A DNA stretch of 64,000 bases from Candidatus Rhodoferax mariagerensis (GCA_016719055.1 JADKAW010000002.1:248001-312000), one strand, 5' to 3'; positions 17,903-27,319 are shown, numbered from the stretch's first letter. A program made the numbers and translations. Notes: generated by a model from the sequence alone, not told the origin.

Positions 17903-18763
17903 ATGAACAACTTTCTGTTCCGGTATTTTGGCAAGGCCTGGATGGCATTGACCTTCTTGTTCCTGTATCTGCCGCTGATGTTCATGATCGTGTTCTCGTT
18001 CAACAGCACACGCCAGGACGCAGAATTCACCGGCTTTTCCCTGCGCTGGTACCAGGCACTCACGCAGGACACCAAGATCGTCGACGGGTTCTGGCTGTCG
18101 CTGCAAGTTGCCACGTTTTCTGGCATTGCCTCGGCGGTGCTGGCCACGTTTGCTGCCTTTGTGCTGGTGCGCTACCGGCGTTTTCGGGGCCGCACGCTGT
18201 TTTCGGGCATGGTGAACGCGCCGCTGGTGATGCCCGAGGTGGTGATCGGACTGTCGCTGTTGCTGCTGATGGTGGGTATTCAAAACGCTTTTGGCTGGCC
18301 ACAGCGCGGCATGCTGACCATTGTGCTGGGCCACACCCTGCTGGGCATGGCCTACGGTGTGGTGGTGATCCAGTCGCGCCTGCTGGAGATGGACCGCTCA
18401 ATTGAAGAGGCGGCCATGGACCTGGGTGCCAAGCCTTTTCAGGTGTTCTTCTTGATCACCATGCCCAATATCCTGCAGGCGATCCTGGCGGCATACCTGC
18501 TGGCGTTTACCTTGTCGTTTGACGATGTGGTGATATCCGAGTTTTTGTCTGGCCCCGGTGTCAACACCTTGCCACAAGTCATATTCGGTTATGCCCGCCG
18601 TGGCATTAACCCGACGATCTATGCCGCAGCCACCTTGCTGATTGTGTCGGTCACGATGGTGGTCATTGTTTACAGTGTCTGGGTGGCGCGCCAGACCCGC
18701 AAGCGCGAGCGCGAAATTGCTGCTGCAACGCGTGCCGAGGTGGTGGCGCTGCCAAGCCAGTAG
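17903..18763 (+). CDS. potI: Polyamine ABC transporter permease, PotI type
   Basis: Second membrane subunit, 286 aa. About six helices; the start is MNNFLFRYFGKAWMALTFLFLYLPLMFMIVFSFN, the EAA coupling loop is EEAAMDLGAKPFQVFFLITMP, and AYLLAFTLSFDDVVISEFLS is the conserved PotI segment. It sits between potH (10 bp) and the aldehyde dehydrogenase (82 bp) and completes the transporter. The C-terminus ends with a basic cytoplasmic tail RQTRKRERE. Confidence 0.93.
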   Translation: MNNFLFRYFGKAWMALTFLFLYLPLMFMIVFSFNSTRQDAEFTGFSLRWYQALTQDTKIVDGFWLSLQVATFSGIASAVLATFAAFVLVRYRRFRGRTLFSGMVNAPLVMPEVVIGLSLLLLMVGIQNAFGWPQRGMLTIVLGHTLLGMAYGVVVIQSRLLEMDRSIEEAAMDLGAKPFQVFFLITMPNILQAILAAYLLAFTLSFDDVVISEFLSGPGVNTLPQVIFGYARRGINPTIYAAATLLIVSVTMVVIVYSVWVARQTRKREREIAAATRAEVVALPSQ

Positions 18764-18845
18764 GTCATCCAGGTCTGACGGCCGAGATGGACTTCGGGTT
18801 CATCGCGGAACTCATCGTCACCAATTTCTCAAAAAGGACTTTATC

Positions 18846-20313
18846 GTGAACCCACAGTATGACGGCCGCGCATTGATCGACGGCAAGCGGCTGACAGCGC
18901 AGGATGGTGAAACCTTTGATTGCATTTCACCGGTCGATGGTCGGTTGTTGACCGCAGTGGCGCGCTGCAAGCAGCGTGATGTGGATGCTGCCGTGGTATC
19001 TGCCCGCGCGGCCTTTGAAGACCGGCGGTGGTCCGGGCTGGCACCGGCACAGCGCAAGCGGATACTCATCAAGTTTGCCGATCAGTTGCTGGCCAACGGC
19101 GACGAACTGGCCTTGATGGAAACGCTCGACATGGGCAAACCCATCAAGTACGCGCGCGCAGTTGATGTCAACAGCGCGGCCAACTGCATCCGCTGGTACG
19201 GCGAAGCCGTGGACAAGATTTATGACGAAATTGCCCCCACCGCCAGTACCGCGCTGGCCTTGATACAGCGTGAGCCCATGGGCGTGGTGGGGGTCATCGT
19301 GCCCTGGAACTACCCCATGATCATGGCCGCCTGGAAAATTGCGCCGGCCCTGGCGGCTGGCAATTCAGTGGTGCTCAAACCCAGTGAAAAGTCGCCCCTG
19401 ACCGCGTTGCGCCTGGCGGAGCTGGCGCTGGAGGCTGGCATTCCACCCGGCGTGTTTAACGTGGTGCCCGGCTTCGGCCCCGAGGCCGGATCACCCTTGG
19501 CGCTGCACATGGACGTGGATTGCATCGCCTTTACCGGGTCGACCCGTGTCGGTAAGCAGATTCACGTGATGGCGGGGCAAAGCAATCTGAAGCGCGCCTG
19601 GACTGAACTTGGCGGCAAGTCTCCCAACATCGTGTTTGCCGACTGTCCGGATCTGGACAAGGCAGTGGAAGCCGCCGTGGGCAGCATCTTTTTTAACCAG
19701 GGTGAAAGTTGCAACGCGCCTTCGCGCCTGTTCGTCGAGGCCAGCATTCGCGAGCAGTTTCTTGAAAAAGCGGTGGCCCTGGCACCCGGCTTTGCGCCCG
19801 CAAACCCGCTGGACTCAGACACCGTGATGGGTGCCATTGTGGACAAGACACAAATGGACACCGTCTTGCGTTATGTGGAAAGCGGCAAGCGAGAAGGCGC
19901 CAGCCTGCTGTATGGGGGCGAACAAGCCCTGGTTGACACGGGTGGCTGTTATGTGCAGCCGACCATTTTTGCCGGCGTTACCTCGGACATGACGATTGCC
20001 CGTGAAGAGATTTTTGGACCGGTGCTGTCGGTGTTGTCTTTTTCTGATGTGGCAGACGTGGTGCGCCAGGCCAACCAAAGTATCTATGGCCTGCAGGCAG
20101 CGGTCTGGACACGCGACATCAACCAGGCGCATGGGCGTCGCCCGTGCCCTGCGTGCGGGCACCGTGCATGTCAACCAATACGACGAAGACGACATCACCG
20201 TGCCGTTTGGCGGCTTTAGGCAAAGCGGCATCGGGCGCGACAAGTCGCTGCACGCCCTTGACAAATACACCGAAACCAAAACCACCTGGATTCGCATCGA
20301 CAGCCCGCTTTGA
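18846..20313 (+). CDS. puuC: Aldehyde dehydrogenase of polyamine breakdown, interrupted near the 3' end
   Basis: NAD(P)-dependent oxidation of the aminoaldehyde made by the transaminase. The GTG at 18846 gives (M)NPQYDGRALIDGKRLTAQ and about 488 aa after correction; no ATG fits the family N-terminus. Motifs: VIVPWNYPMIMAAWKIAPAL, FTGSTRVGKQI, ELGGKSPNIVFADC with the catalytic-base Glu, NQGESCNAPSRLFVE with the catalytic Cys, and EEIFGPVLSVL. An extra G in GGG 20133-20135 shifts frame after RDINQAHG; removing it yields VARALRAGTVHVNQYDEDDI and PFGGFRQSGIGRDKSLHALD to the stop at 20311. Only the last ~60 residues are affected, but they include the oligomerisation tail. Confidence 0.86.
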
Positions 20314-20442
20314 CATCCTCGTGATTGATCGATCAGCCATGCAGTTTTGCCAAGCAGATGGGTTGCTGCCAGATGCTATGGCCTTGTTGTGTCGTGGCTG
20401 TCTTAAGCCTGAGAGCTGGCCCCAAAGCAAAGCAGCTGTGAC

Positions 20443-23400
20443 ATGACCCGCCACAGGCGTGGCCCGCAGGCTTTTGGTCAGCGATGGCGCTTTTCGGCGC
20501 TGTCCGCTGAAATCAGGCTGACCGTTCTGCTGTTTGCGTTGTCGTTTTTTATCTCGGGAGTGCCCCGGGTTTACACGCAGACGGCGGCACACACGCTGTT
20601 CATTGAGGCCTTTGGTGCGGCGGCGATGCCTTGGGCTTACTTGGCGCAGGCCTTTTGTGTGCCTGCTGCGGGTTACCTGTACTTGTTCGCCGAACGACGG
20701 CTGGGTCTGCGCGCACTGCTGGTCGGAACCTTGGCCACGCAGGTGGTGGTGTTGTTGTTGTTTCGTCTCGGACTGGCAGCAGAGATGCCATTGGTCGTGG
20801 CTGCCACCATCGTCTATTTTGAAATTGAGTTTGTGCTTTCATCCCTGCTGTTATGGGGCTTGGCCAACCAGTTGATGAATCTGCGTCAGGGCAAGCGCAT
20901 GTTCAGTTTTGTCAGTGCGGGCGAACCAGTTGCCATCATTGTTTGCGGCATGAGCACACCGTTGCTGCTGCGGGGGCTGCCGGTTGCCGATCTTTTTCTG
21001 CTGTCGGCGTTGGGCGCGGGGGTGGGCATTGGCCTGGTTCTTTATATCCTGCACCATCACCCGGTACCCGTTGACTCCGGCACCGACCAGGGCAGTGAAC
21101 CGATTGACCCTCCGACCCGCGAGCCCTGGTGGCGCAATCGCTATGTGGTACTGATGGTGGTTATGGTTGCGGTCGGTCAAATGGGTTATTTTCTGGTGGA
21201 CAGCGCGTTTTATATAGAGCTTGGCAGGCGCTTTTCGAGCGAGCAGGAAATGGCGTCGTTTTTGGGGGTTTATTCGGCTGTGATGGGCACCATCAGTCTG
21301 GTCTGCAGTGTGTTGCTGGCTCCCTGGTTGTTGCGCCGCTTTGGTGTTCGTGGCGGTTTGTTGACCTTGCCTGGGTTGCTTCTGCTGGGATCGTTGGTGA
21401 CCGTGCTTACCGCGTCTGTCGGGGGGCCAGCCGATCTTCTGTTCTACCTGGTGGTGGGCAACAAGGTGATTGACCAGTCGTTTCGTTATACCTTGGACAA
21501 GACGACGTTTGTCACCTTGTTTCAGCCCCTGGCTTCAGATCAACGCATCCGCGTGCAGGCTGGGCTGGAGAGTATTGTTGAGCCGCTGTCGGGTGGCGTT
21601 GCCGGTCTACTGCTGTTTGCGATGATCAACTGGATCGGTTTTGGTTCTACCGGCATCACCGCCGTGGTGTTGATGGTGTCTTGCGTCTGGGTTGGTCTGG
21701 TGGCTGTGCAATACCGCGCTTACCTTGGCACCTTGCGCGCCGCAATCTCTGGCCGAAAGGTCAGTGTCAGCGATCTCAACATGGGCGATGAGGCTTCTCG
21801 CTCGCTGCTGCGGCAGGGTTTGGGTAGTGAACGCGCCGGTGAAGTGCTGTTCTGCCTTGGCGCTTTGGAAAATCTGGAGATAACGCTGACCGATCAGGAA
21901 ACCATCACGTTGTTGCACCATCAATCACAAGACGTGCGACTGGACATGGCCCGCCGGATCGAAAGGGGGTTTGTGCAGATCGCTGTTGATGTGCTGGCTG
22001 GCATCGCAGCTGCTGAGCCCGATGGTGAAGTCAAAGGTGCCTTGCTGGAGGCACTCGCGGCACTGGCCGAGGACAAGGTACTGGAGTTGACGTCCTATTT
22101 GAGCTCGGAAAATGAACTGGTTCGTTTGGGTGCCTGCACCGGACTGATTCGTCATGGTGGCGTGGAAGGGGTGCTCGCAGTTGGCCCCGCACTGCTTGAT
22201 GATTTGCAGGCGGCAGACCCGATGCGCCGCCGGTTTGCTGCGCAGCTGATGGGGCGGGCCTGCTCAAACCATTTCTACCGTCCGCTGCTGAACTTGCTGC
22301 GCGACCCTGATATCGGTGTCGCCAAAGACGCCCTGCGGGCAGCCGGCGGCATTTGTGTCGCCAAGTTATGGCCCGCGATGTTGAGTTGTCTGAGTCAACC
22401 GGCGTTGCAGCGACCTGCCATCAATGCCCTGGCCAATATCGGTGACCCAGTCCTGCCTGCGCTGGACGAGTTGGTTGGCCGGCAGGACACTGGCACGTCG
22501 CTGCGGTGTAGTTGGGTGATGATTCTTGAGCGAATGGGAACCCCTGCTGCGGACCAACGCCTGTTGGCGCAGTTGCTGCACGCCGGGCAACATCCCCCAA
22601 ACGATGGGTCACACAAGCTGCTGCTGCGTGCGCTTTGGCGTCGACGCGTGCGTAGTGTGGCGCTGCAGGGGCCCCTGTTGCACGCTTTGGTGTTGACAGA
22701 GGTTGAACGCGCAGCCGAAGCGCTGAGGGCTTGGCGTTGCGTCCAACAAACCGAAAGCGAGTTTTTGATGCTGGTAGGTCGGGTGGCGCAAGACCAGGTC
22801 ACACGGTGTATTGAAAACATCTTTGCATTGTTGTCCATTGCCCTGGCCGACACCGATGTCCATGAAGCTTATGCCAACTATTGCCGGGGTGGGTCTGAGC
22901 GGCGCGCCTACGGGATTGAAATGCTCGATAGCCAGATCGAAACCGGCCTCAAGCATCTCGTGTTGCCGCTGGTTGAGGCAGAGGGAATGTCAGAACGCGC
23001 GACAAAGGTGCTGGGAATGACCGAAAGCCAGCCCGGGCTTGACCAACCCGTGGGTGATTTTCTTTTGGTACTGGCGGCGAACAAGCGGACGGCTGCTTTG
23101 TTGCGCGCCTGCTCGGCCTACGCGGCGGTCCATCTGGGGGAGGTCGATGTTGGTAGGGAGGATGACTTAATGGACGACCCGATATGGCGGGAAACATCAA
23201 ACTGGGCCCGCTCAGGCAGCCCCGGGTTAAAGGAGCGCAAGACAATGCTGACCATTGAGAAAATGTTGATACTCAGAAGTGCCGCGCTGTTTGCCGCCGT
23301 GCGCGAGGAATATATCGCCAGTGCCGCTTTGGCAGCGACGGAAATCCATCTGATGGCAGGACAAACTTTGTTCGCGCAGGGTGATCCAGGTACCGCGATG

Positions 23401-23730
23401 TTTGTCGTCGCCACCGGGCAGCTGGAAGTGCGCGTGTCTGGAGAGCGCATCAGTGTGATTGACGAGCGCGAGGTGGTCGGTGAGATGGCCGTCCTGGACC
23501 CTGAGCCCCGGTCGGCCACGGTCATTGCACTCAAGGATTGCGTCCTGCTGCAGTTGACCAGCGAAAACCTGGACTGGTTGATGGGTGAAGATGTGGAAGT
23601 TGGCCGCGGCATCATACAGATCCTGTGTCGGCGTTTGCGACTGCGCGATGCGGTTTTGGATATCTACAACCGGGCTGAAGCGCGCGATTTCAATGATCAG
23701 ATTTCAATTGACGGTCATGCAGTTTCATAA
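20443..23730 (+). CDS. ATP/ADP-carrier-like membrane protein fused to HEAT repeats and a cyclic-nucleotide-binding domain
   Basis: A 1095-aa three-part protein. Residues about 25-425 hold some twelve hydrophobic helices resembling the TLC nucleotide translocase/MFS superfamily (LTVLLFALSFFISGVPRVYT, GKRMFSFVSAGEPVAIIVCG, FRYTLDKTTFVTLFQPLASD, RVQAGLESIVEPLSGGVAGL). About 450-880 is soluble and helical with HEAT-like repeats (VKGALLEALAALAEDKVLEL, RLGACTGLIRHGGVEGVLAV, ALQRPAINALANIGDPVLPA). About 945-1075 is a cNMP-binding fold, with GEMAVLD (Gly1013, Glu1014) and RSAT (Arg1023) as phosphate cassette. Its substrate is unknown; nucleotide exchange or a mechanically gated transporter are both possible. 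It stands alone, 129 bp after the dehydrogenase and 229 bp before aceA. Confidence 0.82.
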   Translation: MTRHRRGPQAFGQRWRFSALSAEIRLTVLLFALSFFISGVPRVYTQTAAHTLFIEAFGAAAMPWAYLAQAFCVPAAGYLYLFAERRLGLRALLVGTLATQVVVLLLFRLGLAAEMPLVVAATIVYFEIEFVLSSLLLWGLANQLMNLRQGKRMFSFVSAGEPVAIIVCGMSTPLLLRGLPVADLFLLSALGAGVGIGLVLYILHHHPVPVDSGTDQGSEPIDPPTREPWWRNRYVVLMVVMVAVGQMGYFLVDSAFYIELGRRFSSEQEMASFLGVYSAVMGTISLVCSVLLAPWLLRRFGVRGGLLTLPGLLLLGSLVTVLTASVGGPADLLFYLVVGNKVIDQSFRYTLDKTTFVTLFQPLASDQRIRVQAGLESIVEPLSGGVAGLLLFAMINWIGFGSTGITAVVLMVSCVWVGLVAVQYRAYLGTLRAAISGRKVSVSDLNMGDEASRSLLRQGLGSERAGEVLFCLGALENLEITLTDQETITLLHHQSQDVRLDMARRIERGFVQIAVDVLAGIAAAEPDGEVKGALLEALAALAEDKVLELTSYLSSENELVRLGACTGLIRHGGVEGVLAVGPALLDDLQAADPMRRRFAAQLMGRACSNHFYRPLLNLLRDPDIGVAKDALRAAGGICVAKLWPAMLSCLSQPALQRPAINALANIGDPVLPALDELVGRQDTGTSLRCSWVMILERMGTPAADQRLLAQLLHAGQHPPNDGSHKLLLRALWRRRVRSVALQGPLLHALVLTEVERAAEALRAWRCVQQTESEFLMLVGRVAQDQVTRCIENIFALLSIALADTDVHEAYANYCRGGSERRAYGIEMLDSQIETGLKHLVLPLVEAEGMSERATKVLGMTESQPGLDQPVGDFLLVLAANKRTAALLRACSAYAAVHLGEVDVGREDDLMDDPIWRETSNWARSGSPGLKERKTMLTIEKMLILRSAALFAAVREEYIASAALAATEIHLMAGQTLFAQGDPGTAMFVVATGQLEVRVSGERISVIDEREVVGEMAVLDPEPRSATVIALKDCVLLQLTSENLDWLMGEDVEVGRGIIQILCRRLRLRDAVLDIYNRAEARDFNDQISIDGHAVS

Positions 23731-23840
23731 TTTGAAATTTGCTTTGTTGTAGAGCCACGAAAATTTCTCAAAGTGAAAAAGATAATTTCACATTGAGATA
23801 TATAGTCTGCAACTTGTTGATTTACATATAAAAAATAAAA

Positions 23841-23884
23841 GTCTTGTATAAGACATAAGATAAAGCACGAGTCTTATACAAGAC
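23841..23884. promoter_or_regulatory. Paired palindromic operator candidate upstream of isocitrate lyase
   Basis: GTCTTGTATAAGAC at 23841-23854 and GTCTTATACAAGAC at 23871-23884 are exact reverse complements of one another, and each is itself a near-palindrome GTCTT-N4-AAGAC. They are 30 bp start to start, three helical turns, in a markedly AT-rich stretch 76 bp ahead of the aceA start. This is the arrangement of two dimer sites for one regulator. Confidence 0.7.
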
Positions 23885-23959
23885 TAGAATACAAGGCATG
23901 TCATCGGCACCACAACAACGCTGATGCCCCCTTGTTTCAACCAACCCAGGAGTGCTCTC

Positions 23960-25288
23960 ATGTCCCAAAACTCAACTCAACCGACCCGCGAACAGCAAAT
24001 TGCCGCGCTGGAAAAAGACTGGGCCACCAACCCGCGCTGGAAAGGCATCAAGCGCGGCTACAGCGCCGCAGACGTGGTGCGTCTGCGTGGCAGCATGCCC
24101 ATTGAGCACACGCTGGCCAAGCGTGGTGCCGAAAAGCTGTGGGACCTGGTCAATGGTGGCGCCAAAAAAGGCTACGTCAACGCCTTTGGTGCCATCACTG
24201 CCGGTCAAGCCATGCAGCAAGCCAAGGCCGGCCTGGAAGCCGTTTACCTGTCGGGCTGGCAAGTGGCCGCTGACGGCAACACGTCCGAGACCATGTACCC
24301 GGACCAGTCGCTGTACGCCTACGACTCGGTGCCCGCCATGGTGCGCCGCATCAACAACACCTTCAAGCGCGCTGACGAGGTGCAATGGTCGCGCGGCATG
24401 AACCCCGGCGACAAGGAGTTCATTGACTACTTCCTGCCGATCGTGGCCGATGCCGAAGCCGGTTTTGGCGGCGTGCTCAATGCGTTTGAGCTGATGAAGA
24501 ACATGATTGCCGCTGGCGCTGCTGGCGTTCACTTTGAAGACCAACTGGCTGCCGTCAAGAAGTGCGGCCACATGGGTGGCAAGGTGCTGGTTCCCACCAG
24601 CGAAGCGGTTGAAAAGCTGATCTCGGCCCGTTTTGCCGCCGACGTGATGGGTACCTCCACCATCGTGCTGGCACGTACCGATGCTGAAGCCGCCAACCTG
24701 CTGACCAGCAACCACGATGCCAATGACCAGGCTTTCCTGACTGGTGAGCGCACCCCTGAAGGGTTCTACCGCGTCAAAAACGGTCTGGAGCAAGGCATCA
24801 GCCGCGGAGTGGCTTATGCCCCCTACGCCGACCTGGTGTGGTGCGAAACCGGCGTGCCAGACATCGGCTTTGCCCGCGAATTCGCCCAGGCCGTGCTGGC
24901 TGCCTGCCCTGGCAAGCTGCTGTCATACAACTGCTCGCCGTCGTTCAACTGGAAGAAAAACCTCAACGACAGCCAGATCGCGTCGTTCCAGGAAGATCTG
25001 TCGGCTCTGGGCTACAAATACCAGTTCATCACGCTGGCTGGTATCCATATCAACTGGTACAACACCTTCCAGTTTGCCAAGGCGTACGCTGGCGGCGAAG
25101 GCATGAAGCACTACACCCAGATGGTGCAAGAGCCAGAATTCGCAGCGCGCGAACAAGGCTACACCTTTGTGTCGCACCAGCAGGAAGTGGGCGCTGGCTA
25201 CTTTGACGATGTGACCACGGTAATCCAGGGCGGTTCATCCTCAGTGAAGGCGCTGACCGGTTCTACCGAAGAAGAACAGTTCCACTGA
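23960..25288 (+). CDS. aceA: Isocitrate lyase
   Basis: Cleaves isocitrate to glyoxylate and succinate, the first step of the glyoxylate bypass needed for growth on acetate or fatty acids. It is 442 aa from the ATG at 23960 with AGGAG 9 bp upstream; the open frame begins earlier without similarity. The active-site loop KKCGHMGGKVL carries the catalytic Cys, and GLEAVYLSGWQVAADGN, PIVADAEAGFGGVLNAFEL, VHFEDQLAAVKKCGH and SYNCSPSFNWKKNL are family signatures. No malate synthase gene is in the window. Likely controlled through the paired palindromes upstream. Confidence 0.97.
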   Translation: MSQNSTQPTREQQIAALEKDWATNPRWKGIKRGYSAADVVRLRGSMPIEHTLAKRGAEKLWDLVNGGAKKGYVNAFGAITAGQAMQQAKAGLEAVYLSGWQVAADGNTSETMYPDQSLYAYDSVPAMVRRINNTFKRADEVQWSRGMNPGDKEFIDYFLPIVADAEAGFGGVLNAFELMKNMIAAGAAGVHFEDQLAAVKKCGHMGGKVLVPTSEAVEKLISARFAADVMGTSTIVLARTDAEAANLLTSNHDANDQAFLTGERTPEGFYRVKNGLEQGISRGVAYAPYADLVWCETGVPDIGFAREFAQAVLAACPGKLLSYNCSPSFNWKKNLNDSQIASFQEDLSALGYKYQFITLAGIHINWYNTFQFAKAYAGGEGMKHYTQMVQEPEFAAREQGYTFVSHQQEVGAGYFDDVTTVIQGGSSSVKALTGSTEEEQFH

Positions 25289-25330
25289 TCGAAAAGGCCC
25301 ACCGGGGCCAAGAAGCACCCGAGCAGGGTG

Positions 25331-25369
25331 AAGGGCTGGCTACTTGCAAGGGTGGCCGGCCCTTTTTTT
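25331..25369 (+). terminator. Intrinsic terminator after isocitrate lyase
   Basis: AAGGGCTGGC (25331-25340) pairs with GCCGGCCCTT (25355-25364, one G-T wobble) and is followed by a T-run to 25369. It separates aceA from the convergent DHH gene whose stop lies at 25376. Confidence 0.85.
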
Positions 25370-25375
25370 CTGCGT

Positions 25376-26308
25376 TTAACCGTCGCTATTGATCTGAGTG
25401 ACCAAGGCTTGAAGCACAGGTTCGGCCTGGTCGTTTTCAACCTGACAAGTGCCTGCCGCATTGTGCCCACCGCCACCATACTTCAGCATCAACTCGCCAA
25501 CGTTAGTCCGGCTGCCTCGGTCCAGAATTGACTTACCGGTCGCAAACACGGTGTTTTGCTTTTGCACCCCCCACAGCACATGAATGGAGATGTTGCACTG
25601 CGGGTAAAGGGCGTAAATCATGAAGCGATTGGTGGCCCAGATTGTTTCTTGCTGGCGCAAATCAAGCACGACCAGATTGTTATGCACTGTGGCGCATTGT
25701 TCAATTTGAGCGCGCGCTTTGGTTTCCTGATCACGATACAGTTCAATCCGCTCGACAACGTCGGGTAACTGCAAGATTTCATCAATGCCGTGATTGCGAC
25801 AGTAGTCAATCAAGTCCATCATCAGTTGGTAGTTGCTGACCCTGAAGTCCCTGAACCGGCCCAATCCGGTGCGTGAATCCATCAAGTAATTCAACAACAC
25901 CCAATCCGTTGGGGCCAGTATTTCATCCTGGCTGAACTGGGCTGAGTCTGCCTTGTCAACGGCCAGCATCATGTCGTTGCTGATGCTGGGAAAAGCCTTG
26001 GCACCGCCGTAGTAGTCATACACGACACGCGCGGCGGACGGGGCATGGGCCGAAATAATGTGGTTGCTTCGCTCGCCCGTATTACGCAGGGTTTCTGACT
26101 CGTGGTGGTCAAAGGACAGGTGCGCCGCTGCCACATAAGGAAGATTTGTGGTGATGTCGCGATGGGTGATGGCAATTTTGCCGTCCTGCATGTCTTTGGG
26201 GTGCACAAACTTGATGTCGTCAATCAGGTCGAGTTCTTTTAGCAGCACGGCACAGACCAGCCCATCAAAATCACTGCGCGTCACCAGACGGAATTTGCTT
26301 TGGCTCAT
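25376..26308 (-). CDS. DHH/DHHA1-family phosphoesterase (exopolyphosphatase or nanoRNase-like)
   Basis: Mn-dependent phosphoesterase, 310 aa. The N-terminal DHH domain has RSDFDGLVCAVLLKE (metal Asp residues), LSFDHHESE (the DHH motif, about residue 67) and MLAVDKADSAQF. The C-terminal DHHA1 substrate-binding motif is YGGGGHNAAGTCQVE at about 280-292. Relatives hydrolyse polyphosphate, short oligoribonucleotides or cyclic dinucleotide products, and many are annotated simply as exopolyphosphatase; the sequence does not discriminate. It is convergent with aceA and stands alone. Confidence 0.85.
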   Translation of the reverse strand: MSQSKFRLVTRSDFDGLVCAVLLKELDLIDDIKFVHPKDMQDGKIAITHRDITTNLPYVAAAHLSFDHHESETLRNTGERSNHIISAHAPSAARVVYDYYGGAKAFPSISNDMMLAVDKADSAQFSQDEILAPTDWVLLNYLMDSRTGLGRFRDFRVSNYQLMMDLIDYCRNHGIDEILQLPDVVERIELYRDQETKARAQIEQCATVHNNLVVLDLRQQETIWATNRFMIYALYPQCNISIHVLWGVQKQNTVFATGKSILDRGSRTNVGELMLKYGGGGHNAAGTCQVENDQAEPVLQALVTQINSDG

Positions 26309-26536
26309 GGAAGTCCTTGGATGGGTTGAGTAGGTTGCAAATCCTAACGCAAAAGCTGCCTTATCCCTTCATTGCGTCATGATTTTGAACGATCTGACAC
26401 AGCGGGCGGTCAACCCACGCCATGGGTGCACATCGGTCAATCTTTGGACTAGGGTTAAAAGTCAGTTCAATTCATGCTTTTTTCACGCGCCCAGCGTGGG
26501 CGCATTCCTGCAGGTGTGGATGTACCCGCTGCCAAA

Positions 26537-27319
26537 CTATTCTTGCGCATCGTCCGGGTGACGTGGCAGCTTGCCCGGAAAATACTCGGTCGCGGCCAAG
26601 CCTTCGAGCAGCAGGCCATAGTCGAGGTGATCGCGCATCAGGCGCTTGAGTTCGTGGGTGATGGCCAGCCGGGCGTAGGTGACGGTCATCGGCGGCTGTA
26701 GCAGCAATTTTCGCGCGTGCCAGCGGGCCCGCTCCAGCAAGGCCGCACGCGGTAAAACTTCGCTCACCACGCCCAGTGCCAGCGCCTGCGCGGCATCAAG
26801 CTGCTGGCCGGTCAGCAAGAAATAGCGCCCACGGTTCATCCCTAACAACAAGGGCCACAGCACCTGCACGCTGTCGCCGGGCACCAGGCCCTCGCCGTAG
26901 TGCGGCGCGTCCTGAAACACCGCATCGTCTGCCGCCAGCACAATGTCGCACAGCAGGCCGAGCTCGGCATGAATAGTGGCTGGACCGTTGATGGCGGCAA
27001 TCATCGGTACCCGGATTTCAAGGTGGTTGTAAATCAGCCGCTGCGCATGAACCAGCAGGCGCTCCCACACGGGCGCGGTGATGCCGGGGTGCGAGATGGA
27101 CTCCTGAGCGATGAACTCGCTGCCGCTGCCAGTCAAAATCACCACCCGGTTGCCGGGGTCGGCGGCAATGTTCCCAAAAGCGGCACCACATTCGCGGTGT
27201 GGGCCAGCGCCCCAGACCAGCTCGCCCCCGTTGCTGTGCAGCGTGACCTCCAGAATGCCGTCGGTGCGCTGCATCTGCAGGTGTTTGTAGCTGTTGCAAT
27301 AGTCTTCAAATTTGGCCAT
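26537..27319 (-). CDS. Crotonase-superfamily enzyme resembling 6-oxocamphor hydrolase
   Basis: 260 aa, crotonase fold. It is more like the beta-diketone hydrolase 6-oxocamphor hydrolase than like enoyl-CoA hydratases: VVILTGSGSEFIAQESISHP, PMIAAINGPATIHAELGLLC, DIVLAADDAVFQDAPHYGEG, LVPGDSVQVLWPLLLGMNRG and RYFLLTGQQLDAAQALALGV. The His in APHY and Asp in PGDS correspond to residues I recall as catalytic in that enzyme. The usual GGG oxyanion motif of hydratases is altered. If the assignment holds, it would cleave a C-C bond of a (cyclic) 1,3-diketone by hydrolysis. No terpene-degradation genes are adjacent, so the substrate is open. Confidence 0.72.
   Translation of the reverse strand: MAKFEDYCNSYKHLQMQRTDGILEVTLHSNGGELVWGAGPHRECGAAFGNIAADPGNRVVILTGSGSEFIAQESISHPGITAPVWERLLVHAQRLIYNHLEIRVPMIAAINGPATIHAELGLLCDIVLAADDAVFQDAPHYGEGLVPGDSVQVLWPLLLGMNRGRYFLLTGQQLDAAQALALGVVSEVLPRAALLERARWHARKLLLQPPMTVTYARLAITHELKRLMRDHLDYGLLLEGLAATEYFPGKLPRHPDDAQE

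Noticed and set aside
25331..25369. Possible riboswitch or small RNA after aceA
   Set aside because: The structure is a plain stem-loop with T-run, fully explained as an intrinsic terminator.
26450..26530. GCGCCCAGCGTGGGCGC hairpin downstream of the crotonase as a terminator
   Set aside because: The T-run is on the wrong side for the minus-strand gene, so it does not have terminator form.
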